Assembly (NCBI GenBank): GCA_030596265.1
Contig: JAUVKM010000145.1
Location: 1 to 5,944 of the forward strand
Direction of reading: 5' to 3'
Origin: Candidatus Cloacimonadota bacterium
GTDB lineage: Bacteria; Cloacimonadota; Cloacimonadia; Cloacimonadales; TCS61
DNA: 5,944 bases
Shown: piece after piece, positions 1 to 5,486 of the stretch
How positions within the stretch are numbered: position 1 is the stretch's first letter
How the letters are laid out: each line of letters opens with the position of its first letter
Position numbers and translations under genes: made by a program
Notes under the pieces: generated by a model
The model's database searches: none
Told to the model about the DNA's origin: nothing
Seen by the model: the letters and a program-made list of their open reading frames with translations, nothing else

Positions 1-651
1 TACGAGGATACGCTTAAAGTTACTCTTGAAGATATTATTCATCATACTAAAGCAGTTAGACGCGGTGCAAAAGAAACGTTCATTGTTGCCGATATGCCAT
101 TCATGACCTATCATCTCAGCATTGAAGAGACAAAGGAAAATGCTGCACTTCTTATTACGCAAGGCGGAGCAAATGCTGTAAAATTGGAAGGCGGAAAACC
201 CAGTCGTCTTGAAGCTATAAGAGCAATTGTGGATTGTGAGATACCGGTTGTAGCTCATCTGGGGCTAACTCCCCAGTCGATCAATTTTTTTGGCGGATAC
301 CGGGTACAGGGAAAGAAAGAAATAGAATTTAATGAGATCCTTTCGCAGGCAAAAGAGATAGAAAAAGCGGGAGCTTTTATGCTGGTTCTGGAAGGAATAC
401 CGGAAAAGCTGGGCAGGACGATCAGTGAGGCACTTTCCATTCCTACAATTGGGATTGGTGCCGGTAAATTCACTGATGGTCAGGTTCTTGTCTATCATGA
501 TATTCTGGGGATGGCAGATTTCAAACCTAAATTTGTGAAGAATTATGCGCAGTTAAGTAAGGATATTCCAAATAGCATAAATAAATTCTCAAGGGAAGTA
601 AAAGAAGGAAATTTCCCGGCAGAAGAAAATATATATAATCCAATAAATTAA
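1..651 (+). CDS. panB: 3-methyl-2-oxobutanoate hydroxymethyltransferase (PanB), 5' end missing
   Basis: PanB transfers a hydroxymethyl group from 5,10-methylene-tetrahydrofolate to 3-methyl-2-oxobutanoate, giving ketopantoate, the first committed step of cytoplasmic pantothenate and coenzyme A synthesis. The reading frame is open from base 1, so the gene continues upstream; the ATG at 94 is internal. The visible 216 codons begin YEDTLKVTLED and match PanB from about residue 55 of the usual roughly 265. Seen are VADMPFM (metal-ligand Asp, codon 31), VKLEGG (Glu, codon 63), HLGLTPQSINFFGGY, VLEGIP (codon 131, matching the catalytic Glu of the E. coli enzyme) and IPTIGIGAG. The lost N-terminal part should carry the first metal-binding Asp of the VGDSLG motif. 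No frameshift or missing key residue is seen in the part present. The gene stops 8 bases before the next start, suggesting co-transcription. The identification rests on recalled family motifs and is secure. Confidence 0.97.
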   Translation, partial: YEDTLKVTLEDIIHHTKAVRRGAKETFIVADMPFMTYHLSIEETKENAALLITQGGANAVKLEGGKPSRLEAIRAIVDCEIPVVAHLGLTPQSINFFGGYRVQGKKEIEFNEILSQAKEIEKAGAFMLVLEGIPEKLGRTISEALSIPTIGIGAGKFTDGQVLVYHDILGMADFKPKFVKNYAQLSKDIPNSINKFSREVKEGNFPAEENIYNPIN

Positions 652-659
652 GAGGGAAA

Positions 660-1268
660 ATGAGTTTTGAACAATCAAATTTTGATATGACGCCCGATGA
701 GAAGATTCAGGCAGTTACAAATTTAAAACAGAATATGGAAGAAAATTTTGTGCAGTTAGGGCAGCTTCTTTCTGATATTCGCAGAACCAAATTATACAAA
801 TTCAAAGGTTATAAGACTTTTAAAGAATTTGTGGAAAATGAATTTAATATGAATGGCAGCTTTGCCACAAAAGTTATTAGTAATTTTGACCTTTTCATTC
901 GTGAACTCGATGTGGATGAACATTCTGCAAAAGAGATCGGACTTGATAAACTGAATATGATAAAACCACTTGTTAAACAGGCTGAATTCAATGAGAAAGA
1001 AGATTGGATAAAAAAGGCTCAAGAGCTTCCTACCTCTGAATTGCGTGAAGAAATTAAAGAGATACGTGAGAATAAAAAGAATAAAGATAAAACAATGAAA
1101 GATGTTTTTATTGAACAATATATTGAAAAAATGGTAACCTTTTTCAATTGCAATCGTAGGGAACTAAATTTTAAACTTGCACTATATTTTCAGGATGAAA
1201 ATTTAGAAGAAATGAGGGTAGTTGTGAAAGATAAGCAGCGAAGATTTGAAGAGACGGATCAATTGTAG
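660..1268 (+). CDS. Predicted HTH-like protein of unknown function, 202 aa
   Basis: The product is a soluble, highly charged protein with no signal peptide or membrane segment. Residues about 12-80 are predicted helical and have the pattern LGQLLSDIR..KLYK..GYKTFKEFVENEF, then a turn and ATKVISNF. This resembles the helical DNA-binding-like module of DUF3102 and related phage or plasmid proteins, where a long helix is followed by 'grow-big-enough, attend to the fixed-length segment' spacing and an HTH-like pair. Residues 91-135 (GLDKLNMIKPLV, then WIKKAQELPTSELREEI) look like the second segment often found with that module. A Lys/Glu-rich linker (about 130-147) leads to a C-terminal piece (about 147-196) that I do not recognise. 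The start at 660 is supported by GAGGGAAAA just upstream and an 8-base gap after panB. DNA binding is inferred from pattern only; its presence behind panB gives no clear functional clue. It could also be a domesticated phage or plasmid gene. Confidence 0.72.
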   Translation: MSFEQSNFDMTPDEKIQAVTNLKQNMEENFVQLGQLLSDIRRTKLYKFKGYKTFKEFVENEFNMNGSFATKVISNFDLFIRELDVDEHSAKEIGLDKLNMIKPLVKQAEFNEKEDWIKKAQELPTSELREEIKEIRENKKNKDKTMKDVFIEQYIEKMVTFFNCNRRELNFKLALYFQDENLEEMRVVVKDKQRRFEETDQL

Positions 1269-1274
1269 TGCTAT

Positions 1275-1286
1275 TGTCACTCTGAG
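1275..1286 (+). repeat. Direct copy of the TGTC-N-CTCTGAG box
   Basis: TGTCACTCTGAG here matches TGTCTCTCTGAG at 1397-1408 at 11 of 12 positions, in the same orientation, and matches the inverted form at 1493-1504 at 9 of 12. It begins only 6 bases after the upstream stop codon. From memory, TGTCATTCTGAG is the end of a very common intergenic repeat in Bacteroidota, Cloacimonadota and related genomes; that link is recollection, while the internal repetition is directly seen. Confidence 0.6.
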
Positions 1287-1290
1287 AATA

Positions 1291-1314
1291 TTCACCGCAA
1301 AGACGCAAAGAGCG
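1291..1314 (+). repeat. caccgcaaagacgcaaag-type repeat fragment
   Basis: The segment contains two near copies of the short block GCAAAGA-CGCAAAGA (1298-1312). Strings of this type recur in intergenic DNA of many environmental genomes, often next to small helical-bundle, GxxExxY or GIY-YIG genes, which fits the GIY-YIG remnant that follows directly. The assignment to that repeat class is from memory; no second full copy is present in this window. Confidence 0.4.
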
Positions 1315-1320
1315 GAAAAG

Positions 1321-1407
1321 AAGAAGATAGCATTAATAGAAAAAGTAAATCCAGAATGGGGTGATTTATATTTGGATTTGATAAATGAAAAACCAATGTC
1401 TCTCTGA
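1321..1407 (+). pseudogene. C-terminal remnant of a GIY-YIG endonuclease-like gene
   Basis: Reading in frame from 1321 gives KKIALIEKVNPEWGDLYLDL followed by a short tail and TGA at 1405-1407. This is the characteristic last helix and tail (KIALIE..NPEW.DL) of small stand-alone GIY-YIG nuclease domain proteins, which are typically about 80-100 residues. The catalytic GIY..YIG strands, Arg and Glu are absent: the same frame runs upstream only into the cgcaaagacgcaaag repeat and has no start codon, so only roughly the last quarter of the gene survives. The final residues (PMSL) and the stop are supplied by the adjoining repeat, not by the nuclease. The fragment is too short for certainty, but the motif is specific enough to call. 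It is not expected to be expressed. Confidence 0.6.
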
Positions 1408-1408
1408 G

Positions 1409-1426
1409 TCCCGAAAGCTTTCGGGA
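1409..1426. repeat. Perfect 18-base palindrome
   Basis: TCCCGAAAGCTTTCGGGA is identical to its own reverse complement. In RNA the stem can be extended outward by G-U and A-U pairs at 1406-1408 with 1427-1429. It contains an AAGCTT centre and a GC-rich outer part, unlike the AT-rich surroundings. It lacks a following T-run, so it is not a typical intrinsic terminator, although as a hairpin about 140 bases beyond the stop at 1268 it could still impede or protect transcript ends in either direction. Confidence 0.85.
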
Positions 1427-1442
1427 TTTCAAAGGCATTCGA

Positions 1443-1471
1443 CGAAGAGTCTAAACACTCCAGATTCTTCG
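1443..1471. repeat. Stem-loop within the repeat element
   Basis: The arms CGAAGAGTCT (1443-1452) and AGATTCTTCG (1462-1471) are complementary at 9 of 10 positions, the tenth being a G-T pair, around a 9-base loop. Together with the palindrome just upstream it gives the element a two-hairpin architecture. No T-run follows. Confidence 0.7.
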
Positions 1472-1535
1472 CTGGAAAAGCATGGAGAGTTTCTCAGAAA
1501 GACGGAGTGTGATTATTTGGAGGGAATATCGCTTT

Positions 1536-1563
1536 TTGATAATTTGATTCTTTTATTTATAAA
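1536..1563 (+). promoter_or_regulatory. Candidate sigma-70-like promoter for the PorX-like gene
   Basis: TTGATA (1536-1541) and TATAAA (1558-1563) are each one base from consensus and are separated by 16 bases. Transcription would begin near 1570, leaving a very short leader before the AAAGGAGA Shine-Dalgarno (1573-1580) and the ATG at 1587. The region is so AT-rich that such boxes occur by chance, and Bacteroidota use a different promoter (TTTG and TAnnTTTG), of which I see no clear copy here. The call is tentative. Confidence 0.3.
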
Positions 1564-1586
1564 AAAAAGATCAAAGGAGACAAAAA

Positions 1587-3140
1587 ATGCAACAGTTAAG
1601 AATTTTGTGGGTCGATGATGAAATAGAACACCTGCGACCCTTTATACTTTTCCTTACCGAGCGTGGTTATAAAGTTAAAACCATAAACAACGGTTCAGAT
1701 GCAATCGATCTGGTTTCAAAAGAAGATTTTGACCTGGTATTTCTCGATGAAATGATGCCCGGAATGGATGGACTTTCTACCTTGCGCGAGATCAAGAGAA
1801 TAAGTAATTCCCTGCCTGTTATCATGGTTACAAAAAGCGAGGAAGAAGGCATCATGGAAGGTGCTATCGCAGGTCAAATTGCTGACTATCTAATAAAACC
1901 TATCAATCCAAATCAACTTATTATGGCAATTAAAAAGCTATTTGAAGCAGATGAGATCAGGAAGAATAAGATCGGAGCACAATATGCCGAATTCTCCGCT
2001 CAATTAAATCAAAGATTATTTTTGGATCTTAAAAGTAATGACTGGATCGATATTTATAAAGATTTGAATAATTGGGATTTTACTCTCGATGACATTAAGG
2101 ATTCGACTCTGCTTCATACTCATTTCCTGGAAAAAATGAACTGCAATGCGGAGTTTTCTAATTTTGTTGCAGATAACTATAAGAATTGGTTGAAATCTGA
2201 TGATAGACCGCAACTCTCTTTCGACGTGGTTTCAAATTTTGTTATACCAGAATTTAATAGTAAAGCACCGGTATATCTTATTGTTCTGGACTGCATGAGA
2301 TTAGATCAGTACCGTGCAATTGAACCATATATAAAAGAGCTCTTCGATGTTGATCTTAATATGTATTATTCAATTCTACCAACTGCGACTCCTTATTCAC
2401 GCAATGCTATTTTCAGTGGTTTACTTCCCAATGATATTGCCAGGAACTTCCCCGAATACTGGATCGATTCCAATGATACGGATAGTAGCCGAAATAGAAA
2501 TGAACATCAACTTTTGGATGAACATGTGAGCGATTTGGGATGCAATATCGGTCCGAGTAAATATATTAAGATCCTCAATATTGATGAGGGTAATTTTGTG
2601 GTAAGGAAGATTGCATCATGGAAAAATGAAAAACTGGTGACTCTGGTTTATAATTTTCTAGATCTATTAGCACATCACCGCTCTCAAGATGAAATATTAA
2701 AAGAGACAATTCCGGATGAACAGGCGCTCAGAGCATTTACGAAACACTGGTTTCTGCACTCAAGTTTTTATGAAGCTCTAAAAAATATAGCTAAACAGAA
2801 TGCAACGGTTATTCTAACCACAGATCATGGCTCGATCAGGGTTAACAGAGCCACCCAGCTTGTAGCCGATAAAGAAACAACAACAACCGTACGCTACAAA
2901 CAGGGCAAAAATTTATCCTGTAATAATAAACATGCGCTTTATATAAAAGAACCGGAAGAATATGGACTGCCAAAACGTGGTATCGTTGATAATTATGTTA
3001 TAACTAAAGATGATTATTATTTTGTCTATCCTAATTCATTTCATAAATATATGAATCTTTTTAACGGAACTTTCCAGCATGGTGGAATTTCCATGGAAGA
3101 GATGCTTTTGCCGCTGGCTGTCTGCAAACCGAAGAAATAA
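1587..3140 (+). CDS. porX: PorX-like response regulator with PglZ/alkaline-phosphatase-fold effector domain
   Basis: This 517-residue protein has the length and order of PorX, the cytoplasmic two-component regulator of the type IX secretion system in Bacteroidota. Residues 1-120 form a receiver domain with the acidic pair D10/D11, phospho-acceptor D54 in FLDEMMPGMDG, T82 and K104 in YLIKP. A helical linker (about 121-222) follows. Residues about 223-517 form the PglZ, alkaline-phosphatase-superfamily domain: D234 in VLDCMRLDQYR, catalytic-type T267 in PTATPYSRNAIFSG, D358 and H362 in NFLDLLAHH, D412-H413 in TTDHGS and H498 in FQHGG, so the zinc-site set looks complete. D54 and T267 sit at a constant offset of four from Asp58 and Thr271 as I recall them in P. 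gingivalis PorX, a phosphodiesterase acting on oligonucleotides. AAAGGAGA six bases before ATG supports the start. No kinase partner (PorY) or secretion gene is visible. Outside Bacteroidota the same architecture may regulate something else, so the symbol denotes family rather than proven role. Confidence 0.9.
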   Translation: MQQLRILWVDDEIEHLRPFILFLTERGYKVKTINNGSDAIDLVSKEDFDLVFLDEMMPGMDGLSTLREIKRISNSLPVIMVTKSEEEGIMEGAIAGQIADYLIKPINPNQLIMAIKKLFEADEIRKNKIGAQYAEFSAQLNQRLFLDLKSNDWIDIYKDLNNWDFTLDDIKDSTLLHTHFLEKMNCNAEFSNFVADNYKNWLKSDDRPQLSFDVVSNFVIPEFNSKAPVYLIVLDCMRLDQYRAIEPYIKELFDVDLNMYYSILPTATPYSRNAIFSGLLPNDIARNFPEYWIDSNDTDSSRNRNEHQLLDEHVSDLGCNIGPSKYIKILNIDEGNFVVRKIASWKNEKLVTLVYNFLDLLAHHRSQDEILKETIPDEQALRAFTKHWFLHSSFYEALKNIAKQNATVILTTDHGSIRVNRATQLVADKETTTTVRYKQGKNLSCNNKHALYIKEPEEYGLPKRGIVDNYVITKDDYYFVYPNSFHKYMNLFNGTFQHGGISMEEMLLPLAVCKPKK

Positions 3141-3255
3141 TAAAAAACAGAATTATACAGTTGATAAAATTATTTGACATTATCTTATTATTAATTTCTT
3201 TAAATTATTTAATGAGTTCTGTAATATCTGTTGATTTTTTAAAGAGGAGTATTAT
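3141..3255 (+). promoter_or_regulatory. AT-rich spacer with candidate promoter for the DUF4954-like/SIS operon
   Basis: A perfect TTGACA lies at 3174-3179. At 17 bases spacing the -10 position is TCTTTA (3197-3202), a poor match; TTTAAA at 3199-3204 would need a 19-base spacer. A second TTGATA occurs at 3161-3166. The words ATACAGTTGATA (3155-3166) and ATCTGTTGAT (3227-3236) are loosely repeated, which could be an operator or chance. No stem plus T-run terminator is visible after the upstream gene, so read-through from it is possible. The Shine-Dalgarno GAGGAG (3244-3249) is six bases before the ATG at 3256. Confidence 0.35.
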
Positions 3256-5460
3256 ATGACTAATGTTTCAATTGAAAATATAGACAATATCGGGAATAAT
3301 TTTATTCCAAATGAATTTCTGCAAAAAGGGAAAGATGAATATTATTATCGTAATTGTCAGACTTTATGGGCAAAAGATCGATGGCGTCATTTACTCTCTT
3401 CTGAAATTGATGAACTTGTAAAAAATAATAATGTCTCCGATAATTGGGACCAGATATTGGTTACCGATCAATTTAATTCTAGGCTGCTGAAGAATAATGA
3501 TTTTTTTGGACTTGTAAGAATTGGAGATATACGTAATGTAGTTCTTGAACATCACGAATTGAAGCTGCCGGTTGGGATCACGAATAGTAAGATCATATCA
3601 TGTGATATTGGTGATGATGTTGCAATTCACAACGTAAAATATTTATCTCATTATATTGTTGGTAACCGTTGTATCTTAGCTAATATAGATGAAATGCAAA
3701 CGACCAATCATGCAAAATTTGGGAATGGAATTATCAAAAAAGGAGAACCGGAAAAAAGTCGTATATGGCTTGATATTATGAACGAAACAGGCAGCCGCAA
3801 AGTTATCCCTTTTGATGGTATGATAACTGCTGATGCTTATCTCTGGGCAAAATATCGGGACGACAGATTTTTACAAAAAAAATTAAAAGAGATCACTCAA
3901 AACAGCTTTGACTCTCATCGTGGATTCTATGGTATGGTTGCTGAACAATGTGTGATAAAAAATTCTCGTATTATAAAAGATGTTAAATTCGGTTCTCACT
4001 GTTATGTAAAAGGAGCTAATAAATTAAAGAACCTGACGATTAATTCTTCCGAAACACTTTCTACTCAAATTGGTGAAGGTGTGGAACTTATTAATGGTAT
4101 AATTGGTCATGGATGTCATATTTTTTATGGATGTAAAGCGGTTCGTTTTATTCTGGGAGAGAATTCAAATCTTAAATATGGAGCTCGTCTGATCAATTCA
4201 TTCTTAGGAGATAACTCAACGATTTCCTGTTGTGAAATACTGAACAATCTTATTTTTCCTGCTCATGAACAGCATCATAATAATTCATTCCTCATTGCCT
4301 CGGTTGTTTTGGGACAAAGTAATGTGGCTGCCGGAGCTACAATAGGATCAAATCATAATAGTAGAGCTAATGATAATGAAATTCAAGCAGGACGTGGATT
4401 TTGGCCGGGATTGAATACAAGTATCAAACACTCCAGCCGATTTGCCTCTTTTGTGTTATTGGCAAAAGCAGCATATCCGGCAGAATTAGATATCACTCTC
4501 CCGTTTTCACTTCTCAATAATAACGAATCTAAAGATCAATTGGAAGTATTTCCGGCATTTTGGTGGTTGTATAATATGTATGCTCTGTCCAGGAATTCTT
4601 GGAAATTTAATAAACGTGATAAACGTAAGAACAAGATCCAGAATATTGAGTTCGATCACCTTGCACCTGACACGATCGAAGAGATATTAACAGCTCAAAA
4701 ATTGTTGGAAATATGGACGGCTAAAGCAGCGCTTCGCAAAAAAGGTGATCCTATCGAAGATATAGATGAGAAAGAACTTATAGCTATTGGGAAAGAGATG
4801 TTGTCTGGAAATGAAGAACAAACAAAAAGCCTGCAGGTTTTAGGCGAGAATATGGAAAGATCAAACCGGAAAGTTGTGATCATAAAAACACATAAATCTT
4901 ATCATGCTTATCGTGATATGCTCCATTATTATGCTATTAAGAATCTATTGGATTATTTTAATATTAATCCGGAAGTTGATTTTTCATCGATGTGTAAAGC
5001 TTTGAAAGGAAAGCGTGAAAAAAAATGGGTAAATCTTGGCGGACAGCTTATTCCTGAGAAAGATGTCGATCAAATGCGAGCTGATATCGGATCTGGTAAA
5101 CTGGCTAAGTGGACAGAAATCCATAACAGGTATGATAAACTTTGGGAAAAATATCCATTTGAAAAACAAAAACATGCTTATGCTGCACTCTGTGAACTTC
5201 TTAGTACAGATAACCTTAGAAAAGAACAGTGGATACCGGCTTTAGATAAAGCAGTAGAAATTCAAGAATTTATTAAGGAGCAGGTTTACATCTCCCGAAA
5301 AAAGGATTTTGATAATCCATTCCGACAGGCAACTTATAGAAATATGGAAGAAATGACCGCTGCAATTGGAACAATAGAAGATAACAGTTTTGTTCAAGAA
5401 GTTAGAAAGGAGACAGAAGATTTTAAAAAATTAATTGAAGAGATAAAAAAGAGAAATTAA
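3256..5460 (+). CDS. DUF4954-like left-handed beta-helix protein, 734 aa
   Basis: I recognise this as a member of the DUF4954 family, large proteins of Bacteroidota, spirochaetes and related groups with no established reaction. An N-terminal segment (about 1-105, including WAKDRWRHL) precedes hexapeptide-rich stretches at about 111-145 (SKIISCDIGDDVAIHNV) and 227-415 (for example IKNSRIIKDVKFGSHCYVKG, IGEGVELINGIIGHGCHIFY, SVVLGQSNVAAGATIGS), which predict left-handed beta-helix coils like those of GlmU and LpxA-type acyltransferases. Conserved-looking polar patches HEQHHNNS (337-344) and GSNHNSRANDNEI (364-376), then GRGFWPGL (379-386), could form an active site. The C-terminal 300 residues are alpha-helical and charged, with Trp-rich FPAFWWLYNMY (432-442); I recognise no other domain there. 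No signal peptide or membrane segment is present, so it is cytoplasmic. The gene is followed after 26 bases by a SIS gene, suggesting joint action on a sugar phosphate. Nucleotidyl- or acyltransferase activity is inferred from fold only. Confidence 0.85.
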   Translation: MTNVSIENIDNIGNNFIPNEFLQKGKDEYYYRNCQTLWAKDRWRHLLSSEIDELVKNNNVSDNWDQILVTDQFNSRLLKNNDFFGLVRIGDIRNVVLEHHELKLPVGITNSKIISCDIGDDVAIHNVKYLSHYIVGNRCILANIDEMQTTNHAKFGNGIIKKGEPEKSRIWLDIMNETGSRKVIPFDGMITADAYLWAKYRDDRFLQKKLKEITQNSFDSHRGFYGMVAEQCVIKNSRIIKDVKFGSHCYVKGANKLKNLTINSSETLSTQIGEGVELINGIIGHGCHIFYGCKAVRFILGENSNLKYGARLINSFLGDNSTISCCEILNNLIFPAHEQHHNNSFLIASVVLGQSNVAAGATIGSNHNSRANDNEIQAGRGFWPGLNTSIKHSSRFASFVLLAKAAYPAELDITLPFSLLNNNESKDQLEVFPAFWWLYNMYALSRNSWKFNKRDKRKNKIQNIEFDHLAPDTIEEILTAQKLLEIWTAKAALRKKGDPIEDIDEKELIAIGKEMLSGNEEQTKSLQVLGENMERSNRKVVIIKTHKSYHAYRDMLHYYAIKNLLDYFNINPEVDFSSMCKALKGKREKKWVNLGGQLIPEKDVDQMRADIGSGKLAKWTEIHNRYDKLWEKYPFEKQKHAYAALCELLSTDNLRKEQWIPALDKAVEIQEFIKEQVYISRKKDFDNPFRQATYRNMEEMTAAIGTIEDNSFVQEVRKETEDFKKLIEEIKKRN

Positions 5461-5486
5461 ACCATAAAAGTAAAAGGAGATAAATT

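Larger units (their letters stand above)
1397..1504. repeat. About 108-base palindromic element with imperfect inverted ends
   Basis: The left end TGTCTCTCTGAG (1397-1408) and right end CTCAGAAAGACG (1493-1504) are inverted repeats matching at 10 of 12 positions. Between them lie a perfect 18-base palindrome (1409-1426) and a second stem-loop (1443-1471). No coding capacity is seen. This organisation fits a miniature inverted-repeat or REP-like element, and the words CTCTGAG, CGAAG and AGATTCTTCGCT are ones I recall from abundant dispersed repeats in FCB-group genomes. Whether it moves, and with what transposase, cannot be told here; no target-site duplication is evident. Confidence 0.55.
1269..1586. 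other. 318-base intergenic region made of repeat fragments
   Basis: No intact gene is visible here. From left to right it holds a TGTCACTCTGAG box (1275-1286), a ttcaccgcaaagacgcaaag-type segment (1291-1314), a decayed GIY-YIG C-terminal coding fragment (about 1321-1390), an approximately 108-base element with imperfect inverted ends (1397-1504), and an AT-rich leader with a candidate promoter and Shine-Dalgarno site for the next gene. An open frame of 77 codons at 1385-1618 crosses the repeat and overlaps the start of the next gene in another frame; it has no protein-like character and no ribosome binding site, so it is not called as a gene. The mosaic suggests repeated insertion of small mobile or repetitive sequences into a tolerant gap between operons. 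Confidence 0.8.

Noticed and set aside
792..1118. Minus-strand open frame of 108 codons rich in Phe and Ile
   Set aside because: It is the antisense of the Lys/Glu-rich gene at 660-1268; the hydrophobic composition is the expected complement of AAA and GAA codons, not a membrane protein.
1409..1429. Intrinsic terminator at the 18-base palindrome
   Set aside because: The stem is strong, but only three T residues follow and then mixed sequence, so it does not meet the usual stem plus T-run form.
1269..1586. CRISPR array
   Set aside because: The repeated boxes are 12 bases, irregularly spaced and partly inverted, with no regular repeat-spacer pattern.
1385..1618. Open frame of 77 codons on the + strand ahead of the PorX-like gene
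   Set aside because: It runs through the palindromic repeat, has no ribosome binding site, a non-protein-like composition, and overlaps the well-supported start at 1587 in another frame.
3147..3236. Long inverted repeat formed by ACAGAATTATACAG and TTCTGTAATATCTGT in the spacer before the DUF4954-like gene
   Set aside because: Pairing needs a gap and several mismatches in very AT-rich DNA, so it is not distinguishable from chance.
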